A stretch of 64,000 bases of DNA from Bergeyella_A cardium (GCF_030012605.2 NZ_CP114055.2), one strand, 5' to 3'; shown: positions 1 through 9,586, counted from the stretch's first letter. Numbers and translations: made by a program. The notes: generated by a model not told the origin, from the sequence alone.

Positions 1-1446
1 ATGAATCAAGAGTTGTCATTGATATGGGAAAAGTGTCTCCAATTTATGAAGGACAATCTGAATGCAATGGAAGGGAAAGATCCTGAAAAATTAGCTAAAA
101 ACTTTAATCTACTTTTTGAAAAAGTAGAACCTATATCTTTGATAAACCATAACCTCACCCTACTCGTGCCAAGTGACTTCTATAAAGAATATATAGAGGA
201 TAATTACCTCTCACTACTCTCGGCGGCACTCCGAAAGCACATCGGGAAAGGGGTGAAACTTTGGTATTCGGTAATGGAGAATAAACCTTCGGGAAATAAA
301 AAACCAGTAGTACAGAATATGAAAGGAAATTCTGTACAATCGCCCAAGGTACAACAGGCTTCTCCCAAGGTAAAAAATCCCGTAAATGCTTTTATAGCAC
401 CAGGAATAAAAAAGGTAAATATAGAATCTAACCTTATCCCGAGCCTTTCTTTCAGTAATTATGTAGAGGGCGAGAGTAATAAACTCGCAACCAATGTAGC
501 GAAATCCATCTCCCACAGACCTGGCTCTACGGCTTTTAACCCAATGTTCATCTATGGAGGAGTAGGGGTAGGAAAAACTCACCTCGCCCACGCTATTGGC
601 TTGGAGGTAAAGAGCCTTCATCCAGATAAAGTGGTGCATTATCTGTCTTGTGAGAAATTTACCCAGCAGTTCGTAAAAGCAGCAAAGGAGCAGAATAAGG
701 CAGCTTTCCACAACTTCTTCCAGATGATTGACGTACTCATCATAGATGATATACAGTTCCTCTCTGGGAAAGAGGCTACACAGGAGAGTTTCTTCCATAT
801 TTTTGACTATCTGCATCAGAATGATAAGCAGATCATCCTCACCTCAGATAAAGCACCGGCAGATATACAGGACATACAGGAGCGCATCGTTTCCCGTTTT
901 AAATGGGGGCTTTCTGCTGAAATTAAATCTCCAGACTTTGATACAAGGAGGAAAATCATTACCGAGAAGCTGAACAGAGACGGCATTGTCCTCACTGATG
1001 ATATGGTGGATTTTCTGGCTGGTGAAGTCAATTCTAATGTGAGAGAGCTCATCGGAGTGATTAATTCAGTCATAGCACACTCCACCGTCTATAAATCTGA
1101 CCTGAGCCTCGACCTGCTAAAAGAGACCATCAATAAAATAACGACCAATCAGAAGAAAATCGTCAATATCCCTTATATTCAGAATGTAGTCTGCGAATAC
1201 TTCGGGCTCGATAGGGAAAAACTCATCTCAAAATCGAGAAAAAGAGAAATTGCCCTACCCCGTCAGCTGTCTATGTACTTCGCAAAGAAGTTAACCAATG
1301 CTACATTTAAAAGGATTGGCGACGAGACAGGTGGTAGAGACCATGCCACCGTGATGCACGCCTGCGAGACTATAAAAGACCTTGAAGAGATGGACAAGCA
1401 AGTAAAAAAGTATGTAAAAGAACTCTCTGCCAAAATTGGAAAATAA
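1..1446 (+). CDS. dnaA: Chromosomal replication initiator DnaA
   Basis: DnaA binds DnaA boxes at oriC as an ATP-dependent oligomer and melts the origin. The 481-residue protein has the usual order: N-terminal helicase-interaction domain (about 1-90), a variable linker rich in Lys, Pro and Gln (about 95-135), an AAA+ domain with Walker A GGVGVGKTH at 186-194 and Walker B VLIIDD at 245-250, and a C-terminal DNA-binding domain carrying the signature GGRDHATVMHA near residue 446. The ATG is base 1 of the window, the usual way a circular chromosome is opened, so its promoter is not visible. It is convergent with the ABC exporter at 1669-3381 and is followed by a clear terminator. Confidence 0.98.
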   Translation: MNQELSLIWEKCLQFMKDNLNAMEGKDPEKLAKNFNLLFEKVEPISLINHNLTLLVPSDFYKEYIEDNYLSLLSAALRKHIGKGVKLWYSVMENKPSGNKKPVVQNMKGNSVQSPKVQQASPKVKNPVNAFIAPGIKKVNIESNLIPSLSFSNYVEGESNKLATNVAKSISHRPGSTAFNPMFIYGGVGVGKTHLAHAIGLEVKSLHPDKVVHYLSCEKFTQQFVKAAKEQNKAAFHNFFQMIDVLIIDDIQFLSGKEATQESFFHIFDYLHQNDKQIILTSDKAPADIQDIQERIVSRFKWGLSAEIKSPDFDTRRKIITEKLNRDGIVLTDDMVDFLAGEVNSNVRELIGVINSVIAHSTVYKSDLSLDLLKETINKITTNQKKIVNIPYIQNVVCEYFGLDREKLISKSRKREIALPRQLSMYFAKKLTNATFKRIGDETGGRDHATVMHACETIKDLEEMDKQVKKYVKELSAKIGK

Positions 1447-1464
1447 TCAGAATTTAAAATATAA

Positions 1465-1491
1465 AAGCACCTAATAAGGTGCTTATTTTTT
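1465..1491 (+). terminator. Rho-independent terminator after dnaA
   Basis: An 8-bp perfect stem, AAGCACCT with AGGTGCTT around loop AATA, is followed by ATTTTTT. It starts 19 nt after the dnaA stop codon. Confidence 0.85.
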
Positions 1492-1523
1492 CTCGCCTTC
1501 TTCCCGATTAAGAGCGTATAAAA

Positions 1524-1532
1524 TTATACACA
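1524..1532 (+). promoter_or_regulatory. Possible DnaA box downstream of dnaA
   Basis: TTATACACA matches the DnaA box consensus TTATNCACA. It is a single match in the 222-nt gap between dnaA and the ABC exporter; no cluster of boxes is visible, so it may be chance. The rest of the gap holds the dnaA terminator and a weak hairpin (AAGGCT/AGCCTT at 1634-1652). Confidence 0.3.
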
Positions 1533-1668
1533 CAAATTTCCCAACTCATTAGGAGGAATGAAAAAATACAAATAAATTTTAGATTCTTTCTCACAGCTCA
1601 TTACCATAAGCCTACAAAAGAGTAGCAGTATTAAAGGCTAAATTTCAGCCTTGAAAAAGCAGCGCCGC

Positions 1669-3381
1669 TCACGAGCGAGGATAGCGAATTTCCACGATTC
1701 TCCCCTGCTCCATCACGATAATTTTGTCCGCATTCTCTATCGTAGAGAGGCGGTGTGCAATGATGATTGCCGTACGGTTCTGCGTGATTTTCTCGGTTGC
1801 CCGCTGTATCAGCCGCTCACTTTCGGTGTCTATGGAGGAGGTTGCCTCGTCCAGAATCAGGATTTTCGGGTCAGAAAGGTATGCCCTCATAAAGGAAATG
1901 AGCTGGCGCTGCCCAAGCGAGAGGGACGAGCCGCGCTCGCTCACCACATAATCATACCCGCCAGGGAGCTGCTCTATAAAACTGTCTATCCCGATTTCTC
2001 TTGCCGCTTCTTTTATTTTTTCAAGGCTAATATCCTCATTCCCAAAACAAATATTCTCGAGAATACTGCCGTGAAACAGGAAAACATCTTGGAGAACCGC
2101 CCCGATATTCTGCCTCAAATGCTGGAGTTCGTAGCTTCTCACCTCAATATCATCGATGAGAATCTGACCTTTTTGTATTTCATAAAGTCTGGGAATCAGG
2201 CTGATGATGGTAGATTTGCCGGCACCCGTCTCACCGATAATCGCAACGGTCTCGCCTGGGCTCACGGTAAAATCAATGCCTTTGAGCACTTCCTGCTTGT
2301 CATCGTAGGAGAAATGCACGGACTTAAACTCTATCTTCCCATCAAAATTGTCCTTAACCACTGTGCCGAGGTTCTCTATCACCTCGTTTTCTTCCATTAT
2401 TCCGAGCACTCGCTCTGCCCCTACGATGCCGCGCTGGATGTTATTAAACCTGTCGGCTATCTGCCTTAAAGGGCGGATGAGCATATTGATAAACTGGATG
2501 AAGGCGATGACCTCCCCTGCCGTTATCGTGATATAACCGCCATACACCAGCACAAAACCGATGAACAGGGACGAGATGAGCTCGACCGTTGGGAAAAATA
2601 ACGAGAAGATGAAGACGGTGCGGAGGAGGGCAGCTTTGAGGCTCTGATTGATGGAATCAAACTTCTTAAACTCAGCTTCCTGCCTGCCAAAAACCTGGAT
2701 GATGGGCATCCCTGCGAGCCTTTCCTGCACGAAGGAGTTCTGAGTGGCCGTCCACCCCCTTTCATCGCCAAAGGCTTTTTTTAATTTTTTCTGGAATAAT
2801 CGGGTGATGAATACCATTAGAGGCAAGATAGCGAGCGAGATATAGCTGAGATGAGCATTTACGGCGAACATCATCACAAGCACGAAAATGATGCGGAGGA
2901 TATCACCAAAAACCATTAGAAATCCGTCGGTATATACTGTGGATATGGTCTCTACATCGCCTACGGCACGGGTTACGAGCTGGCCGATTGGGGTTTTATC
3001 AAAGAAAGCTGTACGGAAATAGATGAGCTTCTTGAAGAGCCTTTCCCTGATATCTCGGATGACATTTTGGGAGATAAAGTTGGAGAAATAGACGAGGAAA
3101 AAGTTGAGCACCGTCTCCAAAAAGACCAAACCTACGAAGAGATAGATGTGGGTAAGCATAAGCTCCTTATCTTGTAGCTTGATGATGTCTTCATCTACAA
3201 TTCTCATACTGAGATAAGGGCGGTAAGTGGATACGAGCGAGAGCGCAACAGATAGGGTGAGGGCTAAAATAAACCAAGCTCTGAGCTTCATTCCTATCCC
3301 AAACAGCTGCCTGATGATAGCCCAAGTGGAGGTTTTATGATTCTGCTGAGTGGTAGTGGTCTCGGTAAGCTCTTGGTTCAT
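1669..3381 (-). CDS. MsbA-like ABC exporter, fused permease and ATPase, short C-terminus
   Basis: This is a half-transporter of the MsbA/multidrug type: an N-terminal six-helix transmembrane domain (about 30-325) followed by an ATPase domain with Walker A GETGAGKST, signature SLGQRQL, Walker B ILILDEATSSID and the switch His in IIIAHRLST. Such proteins dimerise in the inner membrane and export lipids or drugs; the substrate is not predictable. The protein stops right after GRIVEIRYPRS, where relatives usually continue with a GxHxELL segment and some 15-20 more residues. The DNA at the stop contains the palindrome CGCTCGTGAGCG. The core ATPase motifs are all intact, so the protein may still work. 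Confidence 0.9.
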   Translation of the reverse strand: MNQELTETTTTQQNHKTSTWAIIRQLFGIGMKLRAWFILALTLSVALSLVSTYRPYLSMRIVDEDIIKLQDKELMLTHIYLFVGLVFLETVLNFFLVYFSNFISQNVIRDIRERLFKKLIYFRTAFFDKTPIGQLVTRAVGDVETISTVYTDGFLMVFGDILRIIFVLVMMFAVNAHLSYISLAILPLMVFITRLFQKKLKKAFGDERGWTATQNSFVQERLAGMPIIQVFGRQEAEFKKFDSINQSLKAALLRTVFIFSLFFPTVELISSLFIGFVLVYGGYITITAGEVIAFIQFINMLIRPLRQIADRFNNIQRGIVGAERVLGIMEENEVIENLGTVVKDNFDGKIEFKSVHFSYDDKQEVLKGIDFTVSPGETVAIIGETGAGKSTIISLIPRLYEIQKGQILIDDIEVRSYELQHLRQNIGAVLQDVFLFHGSILENICFGNEDISLEKIKEAAREIGIDSFIEQLPGGYDYVVSERGSSLSLGQRQLISFMRAYLSDPKILILDEATSSIDTESERLIQRATEKITQNRTAIIIAHRLSTIENADKIIVMEQGRIVEIRYPRS

Positions 3382-3399
3382 TTTCTTATTTTAGGGTTG

Positions 3400-3407
3400 C
3401 AAATCTA
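3400..3407 (-). promoter_or_regulatory. -7 box for the ABC exporter
   Basis: TAGATTTG on the minus strand matches the Bacteroidota -7 consensus TAnnTTTG, with 18 nt before the ATG at 3381. Confidence 0.6.
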
Positions 3408-3420
3408 CTGAAAAAAAGGC

Positions 3421-3449
3421 ATAAAAAAAGCCCAGAGAACTGAGCTTTT
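3421..3449 (-). terminator. Terminator of the thrS-infC-rpmI-rplT operon
   Basis: On the minus strand AGCTCAG pairs with CTGGGCT (one G-U pair) around a short loop, followed by a T run. It lies 26 nt after the rplT stop. Confidence 0.8.
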
Positions 3450-3474
3450 CTATTGATAACAAAACAGTTTTACA

Positions 3475-3819
3475 TTATTTAACTTGATCTACAACAGCTT
3501 TAAAAGCCTCAGGATGATTCATTGCGAGGTCTGCAAGAACCTTTCTATTGAGCTCGATGTTGTTCTTTTTAAGAGCTCCCATAAACTGAGAGTAGGAGAT
3601 TCCGTGTGCTCTTGTACCTGCATTGATTCTTGCAATCCACAAGGCTCTGAAATTTCTTTTTTTCTCTTTTCTACCGCGGTAAGCATATTGCATTGCTTTT
3701 TCTACGGCGTTTTTAGCTACAGTCCAAACATTTTTTCTTCTACCGAAGAAACCTTTGGCTTGCTTCAAAACTTTTTTTCTGCGTGCTCTGGACGCTACAG
3801 CATTTACTGATCTTGGCAT
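3475..3819 (-). CDS. rplT: 50S ribosomal protein L20
   Basis: L20 is an early-assembly protein of the large ribosomal subunit that binds 23S rRNA. The 114-residue length is normal, and the very basic N-terminus ([20 protein letters not shown]) and the central segment [14 protein letters not shown] are characteristic. It is the last gene of the thrS-infC-rpmI-rplT operon on the minus strand, 134 nt after rpmI. In other bacteria L20 represses its own operon by binding the leader mRNA; I did not identify such a leader here. Confidence 0.98.
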   Translation of the reverse strand: MPRSVNAVASRARRKKVLKQAKGFFGRRKNVWTVAKNAVEKAMQYAYRGRKEKKRNFRALWIARINAGTRAHGISYSQFMGALKKNNIELNRKVLADLAMNHPEAFKAVVDQVK

Positions 3820-3953
3820 AATTTAATTGTTTTTTTGAAAAGGGCGGAACTGTGTTTTTTCATTCTCTTAGGGGCGCCTTTTCAGGGTTAAACTTTCTTT
3901 TGTTGAATTTTACACTTTAAAAAATTCTTATAAACCGAACCGATTTATAAAAA

Positions 3954-4151
3954 CTACTTAATTGCTAATTGTCTTAAAACGCTCTTTGTATCCACAGAAG
4001 CGACATAAGAAGTTTGCGTAAGATTTCTCTTTTGCTTGGTTTCTTTTTTAGTCAAAATGTGGCTTTTGAAAGCATTTTTTCTTTTGATCTTTCCTGTTCC
4101 GGTAAGAGCAAAACGCTTCTTAGCACCTGATTTAGTTTTTAACTTTGGCAT
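3954..4151 (-). CDS. rpmI: 50S ribosomal protein L35
   Basis: This small basic protein of the large ribosomal subunit has 65 residues, the normal length. The N-terminus [20 protein letters not shown] is the family signature. It lies between infC (101 nt upstream) and rplT in the conserved order infC-rpmI-rplT. Confidence 0.98.
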   Translation of the reverse strand: MPKLKTKSGAKKRFALTGTGKIKRKNAFKSHILTKKETKQKRNLTQTSYVASVDTKSVLRQLAIK

Positions 4152-4252
4152 TTTTGTTTGCTTTTAATATTTGTTATCAATATTCTTTTTATGTCTGTTA
4201 TAGCGATATACTTAAAAAAATAATAAGGAATGAAATGATTATCCTTTTTATT

Positions 4253-4816
4253 TTACTTTGTTTTCTTTGGGCTCATCATCATTATCATCCTCTTACCTTC
4301 GAGTTTAGGCATTTGGTCTACTTTCCCTACATTCTCTAAATCTTGAGCTAAACGAAGTAAGAGAATCTCCCCTTGGTCTTTGAAAATAATAGAACGCCCT
4401 TTAAAAAACACATAGGTTTTGAGCTTAGAACCCTCTTCAAGGAACTTTTCTGCGTGTTTTTTCTTAAACTCATAATCGTGGTCATCCGTCTGAGGCCCGA
4501 AACGAATTTCTTTTACAACAACCTTAACTTGCTTAGCTTTCAGCTCCTTTTGTTTTTTCTTTTGTTCATAAAGGAACTTCTTGTAATCCAAAACACGAGC
4601 TACGAAAGGCTCTGCTTTATCTGAAATTACAACCAAATCCAATTCCTGCTCTTGGGCTATCTGCCTTGCTTTCTCAATTGGATAAACTCCTGGCTCTACA
4701 TTATCACCGACCAAACGAACTTCTTTCGCTTTAATCTTTTCGTTTATCTGGTGTAAATCTTCTTGCACGGGACGGCGCATCGGCCCTCTACCCCTGCCAC
4801 TAAATTTCTGTGCTAT
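4253..4816 (-). CDS. infC: Translation initiation factor IF-3, probable non-AUG start
   Basis: IF-3 binds the 30S subunit, keeps it apart from 50S and proofreads start-codon choice. From the first ATG (4780) the protein has 175 residues, beginning [16 protein letters not shown] and covering the N-domain and the C-domain ([20 protein letters not shown]). In frame upstream, with no stop for 16 codons, the sequence reads [12 protein letters not shown], a basic stretch of the kind IF-3 proteins carry before this point. I therefore extend the gene to the ATA codon at 4816-4814, 18 nt after the thrS stop. Rare start codons are known for infC (AUU in E. coli), where they allow self-regulation. The gene itself is certain; the exact start is inferred. 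Confidence 0.85.
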   Translation of the reverse strand: MAQKFSGRGRGPMRRPVQEDLHQINEKIKAKEVRLVGDNVEPGVYPIEKARQIAQEQELDLVVISDKAEPFVARVLDYKKFLYEQKKKQKELKAKQVKVVVKEIRFGPQTDDHDYEFKKKHAEKFLEEGSKLKTYVFFKGRSIIFKDQGEILLLRLAQDLENVGKVDQMPKLEGKRMIMMMSPKKTK

Positions 4817-4834
4817 TGTATTATAATTTTAAAG

Positions 4835-6784
4835 TTAATTCAAATCTTTTTCCCCGAACTCTATTCCTGTATCTACTTCTTTTTTAAAGTACTGAACAAA
4901 GTCATCGAGCTTCATTGAGCCTAAATCTCCTTCTCCTCTTCTTCTTACAGAAACGCTTCCTTCCTGCTCCTCCTTCTCACCTACAACAAGCATAAAAGGA
5001 ATTTTTCTCAACTCTGCATCTCGGATTTTCTTGCCTGTTTTTTCGTTTCTTTCGTCTACGAGGCCGCTAATATCGTTAATTTCTAATAATTGAGAAACTT
5101 TTTTAGCATAATCTGCATATTTTTCACTAATTGGAAGCACAATATACTGCTCTGGGCTTAGCCAAAGAGGGAAATCTCCCGCTGTATTCTCTATAAGAAT
5201 TGCAATAAACCTTTCCATAGAGCCAAACGGCGCTCGGTGTATCATAATCGGTCTATGCTTTTCATTATCACTACCTACATAAGTAAGGTCAAAACGCTCT
5301 GGGAGATTATAATCCACTTGAATAGTCCCAAGCTGCCAGCTTCTGCCTAAGGCATCTTTTACCATAAAGTCGAGTTTAGGACCATAGAAAGCAGCTTCGC
5401 CATATTCTACCACAGTTTTCAGGCCTTTATTAGCTGCTGCGGTAATAATTGCACTTTTAGCTTTTTCCCAATTCTCCTCAGAACCGATATATTTGTCTCG
5501 GTTCTCTTTATCCCTAAGTGAGATTTGAGCAGTAAAATCTGCAAAACCTAATGAGCTAAATACATAAAGTACCAAGTCTATCACTCCTTCAAACTCTTCT
5601 AATAGCTGGTCAGGAGTACAGAAAAGGTGAGCATCATCTTGGGTAAATCCTCTTACTCTTGTAAGCCCGTGGAGCTCCCCACTTTGCTCATAGCGATACA
5701 CGGTTCCAAACTCTGCATAGCGCTTAGGCAAATCTTTGTACGACCACTGGCTTGTCTTATATATCTCACAATGGTGAGGGCAGTTCATCGGTTTTAGAAG
5801 GAACTCTTCTCCCTCGTGTGGAGTTTTAATAGACTGGAAGCTATCTGCTCCATATTTTTCATAATGCCCAGAGGTTTTATAGAGTTCTATATTCCCAATA
5901 TGTGGAGTTATTACAAACTCATAACCTGCTTTTTTCTGTGCTGCAGAAAGGAAGTTTTCAAGTTTCTTTCTCAATGCTGTACCTTTTGGAAGCCAAAGAG
6001 GGAGCCCAGCTCCTACTCTTTCTGAGAAAGCAAAAATCCCGAGTTCCTTACCGAGTTTTCTGTGGTCTCTTCGTTTTGCTTCTTCTAATCTCTCAAGATA
6101 TTCTGTAAGTTCCTTTTGTTTAGGAAAAGAAATACCATAGACCCTTGTCAGTTGCGGATTATTTTCATTTCCTCGCCAGTAAGCACCTGCTGCATTAAGT
6201 ATTTTAACTGCTTTTACAATTCCCGTAGATGGGATATGCCCACCGCGACAAAGATCCGTAAAATTATCGTGGGTGCAGAAAGTAATCTCCCCATCATTCA
6301 GATTCTGTATAAGCTCTGTTTTATAAGGATTATCCGCATATTCTTTAAGTGCATCTGCCTTTGAAACCGAATAGAGATTGAAAGTAGAATTCTTTTTAGC
6401 ATTTTCAATCATCTTTTTTTCAATCTTCTCAAAGTCTTTCTCAGAGAGGGTCTCATCACCGAAATCTACATCATAATAGAAACCACTGTCAATAGCTGGT
6501 CCTATGGTAAGTTTAGCTTTGGGATAAAACGCTAAGATTGCCTGTGCCAAAAGGTGTGCAGAAGAGTGCCAAAATGCCTTTTTACCGAGGTCATCATTCC
6601 AAGTAAGAAGCTGTACGGTAGCATCTTCAGTAATAGGGGTAGTTACCTCCACTTGCTTGCCATCTACGAGAGCAGAGATGGTATTTCTTGCAAGCCCCTC
6701 GCTTATAGATTGCGCTACTTCTAAAGGTGTTACAGTTTCTTTAAATTCTCGGATACTTCCATCTGGAAGGCTAATATTCGGCAT
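4835..6784 (-). CDS. thrS: Threonyl-tRNA synthetase
   Basis: This class II synthetase charges tRNA-Thr and edits mischarged Ser. In order it has an N-terminal TGS domain (about 1-60), the editing domain with HSSAH (73-77), the class II catalytic core with the zinc-site motif [10 protein letters not shown], and a C-terminal anticodon-binding domain. The 649-residue length is normal. It leads the thrS-infC-rpmI-rplT operon; infC begins within 20 nt of its stop. Confidence 0.98.
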   Translation of the reverse strand: MPNISLPDGSIREFKETVTPLEVAQSISEGLARNTISALVDGKQVEVTTPITEDATVQLLTWNDDLGKKAFWHSSAHLLAQAILAFYPKAKLTIGPAIDSGFYYDVDFGDETLSEKDFEKIEKKMIENAKKNSTFNLYSVSKADALKEYADNPYKTELIQNLNDGEITFCTHDNFTDLCRGGHIPSTGIVKAVKILNAAGAYWRGNENNPQLTRVYGISFPKQKELTEYLERLEEAKRRDHRKLGKELGIFAFSERVGAGLPLWLPKGTALRKKLENFLSAAQKKAGYEFVITPHIGNIELYKTSGHYEKYGADSFQSIKTPHEGEEFLLKPMNCPHHCEIYKTSQWSYKDLPKRYAEFGTVYRYEQSGELHGLTRVRGFTQDDAHLFCTPDQLLEEFEGVIDLVLYVFSSLGFADFTAQISLRDKENRDKYIGSEENWEKAKSAIITAAANKGLKTVVEYGEAAFYGPKLDFMVKDALGRSWQLGTIQVDYNLPERFDLTYVGSDNEKHRPIMIHRAPFGSMERFIAILIENTAGDFPLWLSPEQYIVLPISEKYADYAKKVSQLLEINDISGLVDERNEKTGKKIRDAELRKIPFMLVVGEKEEQEGSVSVRRRGEGDLGSMKLDDFVQYFKKEVDTGIEFGEKDLN

Positions 6785-6806
6785 TGTCTCTTTTTATTTT
6801 GAGGTG

Positions 6807-6814
6807 CAAAAATA
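6807..6814 (-). promoter_or_regulatory. -7 box for the thrS operon
   Basis: TATTTTTG on the minus strand matches TAnnTTTG, with 22 nt before the thrS ATG. It should drive thrS, infC, rpmI and rplT. Confidence 0.6.
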
Positions 6815-6843
6815 CAATTTTAGTTTAAAAGCAAAAAAAACTT

Positions 6844-8187
6844 TTAGTTGGTATCCACACATATCACCTTGTATCTATCATCATACTCCTCAAGTGCTCT
6901 CCATATTTTCATTGCCTGTTCTTCATAGCCCGCCTGCAAAAAATGAACTTTATCTGCACTTGCTTTCTTTTGGCTTAATGCTTTAGTAAAGTAACCTCTG
7001 CCCCCTGTTGCCTTATACATATTGAGGAATGCTGTATTATATTTTATACTGGCTTCGCTAATCCAATCTACCACTTCAGCGGTTTTCTTGGGATTTAAAT
7101 TATTATCGGTAGGGCTAATGAGCAAGATTGAGAGGTTTTTATTTTCCTCTCTAAGTGCTGAAATGAGATTCCCCACATTCTTTATAAAATCTTCCTTTGT
7201 AATACTGCTAATTCCTTCATTCGTCCCTAAGGAAATCATTACCAAATCTGGCATTGTAGATTTGAGCTGCTTCAATTGAAGCGGATATTTCAAAAAATCG
7301 GCATAAGTAGCGCCATTTACCCCTACTGTATTAAAGACTACTCCAGATTTTGCCGTGCTTTTGAGGAGCTGAAAACCATACAGGATATTTCCTTTACTGC
7401 CATTGAGCCTTAGAAGCAGGTGCTGGGTAGGTTTTGGATAGCGAAAACTCGTTTCAATTCCTGTAAAATGATGACTGGCAATCTTCCTAAGCCCCTCTTC
7501 AAAATTTGTATTATACACAGGCGTTGCTCTCTCGGCTTTGATGAGCATTCCTGCCTTTGGGTTTTTCACTTTATCACCATTGAGCTGAGCCAGTCGAGTG
7601 GTTACCACATTAAATTTCGCTGCGAGTTCGGGATAGGTCTCCCCTTCTTGAACCGTATAATTGAGCAAAATTTTCTCAATTTTAACAAAATTTCTCAGCC
7701 TCTTTTCGGTTTCATAAACACTAAATGCCTCTCCGTTTAGAGACGCATCATTATAGATTCTCACCTCATCAAAGGCGTCTTCTGGGTCTTTAAAATCCAT
7801 TTCTATCAACGAATCTGCATTATTTCCCATCACAAAGCCCAGAGCACCTACTTGAGGGAATACATCTTGCTCATAAACCGTACGGAAAGTCTGCCACGCT
7901 TGGTTTGAACTCGCTACAAAATCCAATGAACCATTAGAATTTGCCAGCTGATAAGGAAAAACCACTCCCCTACCTGCATTGCCATACGCCTGCTGAAACT
8001 TTCGCCTCAAAACCTGAGAGATATAGCCTGACTGTATATGAGAATCACCCAAAAAGAGCACTCTGCTCACCGATTTTCTTGCATTGAGCTTATCCCAAAA
8101 TGGTTGCAGATTCGCTGTATTTTCAAGTGTTTGGGCAGTAAAACTCCCCCATATCATTACAAAAGCAAACCAACTAATTTTCTTCAT
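6844..8187 (-). CDS. Exported SGNH/GDSL-type hydrolase with an internal LysM module
   Basis: From the ATG at 8187 the protein has 447 residues with a signal peptide (MKKISWFAFVMIWGSFTAQ). Family signatures visible are block I LFLGDSH (45-50, Ser49 as nucleophile), block III SLGTNEG (319-325) and the Asp-His pair DKVH (412-415). A LysM-like segment lies inside the fold at about 176-220 (YTVQEGETYPELAAKF, later QLNGDKV). LysM binds peptidoglycan, so a periplasmic or surface enzyme removing acyl groups from peptidoglycan or a linked glycan is plausible; this is inference. An upstream extension to 8256 is open but would overlap the promoter box at 8209-8216, so the later start is preferred. Confidence 0.8.
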   Translation of the reverse strand: MKKISWFAFVMIWGSFTAQTLENTANLQPFWDKLNARKSVSRVLFLGDSHIQSGYISQVLRRKFQQAYGNAGRGVVFPYQLANSNGSLDFVASSNQAWQTFRTVYEQDVFPQVGALGFVMGNNADSLIEMDFKDPEDAFDEVRIYNDASLNGEAFSVYETEKRLRNFVKIEKILLNYTVQEGETYPELAAKFNVVTTRLAQLNGDKVKNPKAGMLIKAERATPVYNTNFEEGLRKIASHHFTGIETSFRYPKPTQHLLLRLNGSKGNILYGFQLLKSTAKSGVVFNTVGVNGATYADFLKYPLQLKQLKSTMPDLVMISLGTNEGISSITKEDFIKNVGNLISALREENKNLSILLISPTDNNLNPKKTAEVVDWISEASIKYNTAFLNMYKATGGRGYFTKALSQKKASADKVHFLQAGYEEQAMKIWRALEEYDDRYKVICVDTN

Positions 8188-8208
8188 CGCTTTTAAATTT
8201 TTACTCGG

Positions 8209-8216
8209 CGAAGATA
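8209..8216 (-). promoter_or_regulatory. -7 box for the SGNH hydrolase
   Basis: TATCTTCG on the minus strand, a one-base variant of TAnnTTTG, leaves 21 nt to the ATG at 8187 and supports that start. Confidence 0.5.
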
Positions 8217-8245
8217 CAAATTCAGAGGCTTTGTACCTTTTTAGG

Positions 8246-8253
8246 TATCTTTG
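8246..8253 (+). promoter_or_regulatory. -7 box for hemJ-gldF-gldG
   Basis: TATCTTTG matches the consensus fully, 18 nt before the hemJ ATG and divergent from the SGNH hydrolase promoter. Confidence 0.6.
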
Positions 8254-8271
8254 CAACCTTAATTTTCATTA

Positions 8272-8820
8272 ATGGCATATAGTATTTTCAAGGCATTGCA
8301 CATTATCTTTATGGTGAGCTATTTCGCAGGGATTTTCTATCTCGTTCGGCTTTTCGTTTATTATAAAGATACTGACGGCTTTCCGCAGGAGAAGAAAACC
8401 ATCCTCCGCGAGCAATATATCTATATGCTTCGCCGTTTGTGGAACATCATCCTCGCCCCTGCTGGCGTACTGATGCTCGTCTTTGGACTAATACTGATAA
8501 TGCTAAACCCTACACTGATGAAAATGCCCTGGTTCCACCTGAAACTAACGGGACTGATTGCCCTCGCTGGCTATCACTACTGGGCGTGGAGAAAGGTTTT
8601 AGAACTGAAAAACCTTCAGGGGGAAAGCCTGCAAACACCGAATATCAAGCTGAGGCAATACAATGAAATCGCCACCTTTATACTCTTTCTAATTGTCTTC
8701 ACTGTGATATTAAAGCAACAGGTAATTGACTATGGATGGCAGTTGTTGCTCGGGTTTTTCGCTTTAGTTTTTGTGATAATGATGATTGTAAAACAGGTTA
8801 ATCGTAAGAAAAAGAATTAA
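8272..8820 (+). CDS. hemJ: Protoporphyrinogen IX oxidase HemJ (CopD-like membrane protein)
   Basis: HemJ oxidises protoporphyrinogen IX to protoporphyrin IX in haem synthesis, in the inner membrane. The family hallmarks are present: His10 in FKALHIIFMVSYFAG, Arg26 in LVRLFVY, the RRLWNIILAPAG segment and Lys91 in WFHLKLTG. There are four family helices and an extra C-terminal helix (about 157-174), making the 182-residue protein somewhat longer than typical HemJ. gldF follows after 4 nt, so the three genes probably share one transcript. Confidence 0.85.
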   Translation: MAYSIFKALHIIFMVSYFAGIFYLVRLFVYYKDTDGFPQEKKTILREQYIYMLRRLWNIILAPAGVLMLVFGLILIMLNPTLMKMPWFHLKLTGLIALAGYHYWAWRKVLELKNLQGESLQTPNIKLRQYNEIATFILFLIVFTVILKQQVIDYGWQLLLGFFALVFVIMMIVKQVNRKKKN

Positions 8821-8824
8821 AAAT

Positions 8825-9553
8825 ATGCTGAGTATTTATAAGAAAGAGCTGTTTGAGAGCTTTGGGAACTTTACTGCTTTTATTATCATTGGAGTTTTTG
8901 GGATATTAGGAGCGCTATTTCTCTTTTTCTTTGAGAATGATTCTAATATTTTTGATATAGGTACGGCTTCCTTGCAGGCTTATTTTGTGCTTGCGCCGTG
9001 GCTATTGCTATTCACCATCCCCGCTCTGTCTATGAAAACCATAGCCGAAGAGCAGCAGCAAGGCACCTTAATCTGGCTCTTTGCACAGCCTGTATCGGTT
9101 AGGGACATTGTGCTCGGGAAATTCCTCTCAGTTTGGACTGTTGGGATAATGTGCCTGCTCCCCTCTCTCGTCTATCTCTACACCATATATGTACTCGGCG
9201 TGCCTGAGGGCAACTTAGATGCTGGGGCTACCTTAGGGAGCTATCTCGGGCTCATTATGCTGATAGGGGCTTTCTCCGCCGTAGGGCTTTTGGCTTCATC
9301 TATCGCGAGGAACCAGATAATGGCTTACCTGCTCGGGGTATTTATGTGCTTCTTCATCTTCTTCGGAGTAGAGCAGCTGGCGAGCTACCGCCTACTCGGA
9401 AATGTGGATTACTTCCTGCAAAGTTTAGGGTTCTACAAGCATTACATCGCCTTTACTCGTGGGCTTATAGACAGCAGAGATATCTTCTACTTCCTCTTCA
9501 TTATCTCACTGATGATAGGTGCATCCGTATTATTAGTAGAAAAAAAGAAATAA
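8825..9553 (+). CDS. gldF: Gliding motility ABC transporter permease GldF
   Basis: GldF is the membrane permease of the GldA-GldF-GldG ABC complex tied to gliding in flavobacteria. The protein has six membrane segments, starts MLSIYKKELFESFGNFTAF, and contains the ABC-2 permease segment MKTIAEEQQQGTLIWL after the second helix. Its 242 residues match the family. gldG follows after 33 nt. The ATPase gldA is not in this window. Presence of gldFG alone does not prove gliding, since non-gliding relatives also keep these genes. Confidence 0.92.
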   Translation: MLSIYKKELFESFGNFTAFIIIGVFGILGALFLFFFENDSNIFDIGTASLQAYFVLAPWLLLFTIPALSMKTIAEEQQQGTLIWLFAQPVSVRDIVLGKFLSVWTVGIMCLLPSLVYLYTIYVLGVPEGNLDAGATLGSYLGLIMLIGAFSAVGLLASSIARNQIMAYLLGVFMCFFIFFGVEQLASYRLLGNVDYFLQSLGFYKHYIAFTRGLIDSRDIFYFLFIISLMIGASVLLVEKKK

Positions 9554-9586
9554 TGCCTCAAGTTTTAATCATTAATACTTATTCAA

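Noticed and set aside
1651..2469. Long plus-strand open frame of 272 codons opposite the ABC exporter
   Set aside because: It mirrors a gene with all ATPase motifs intact and shows no recognisable domain.
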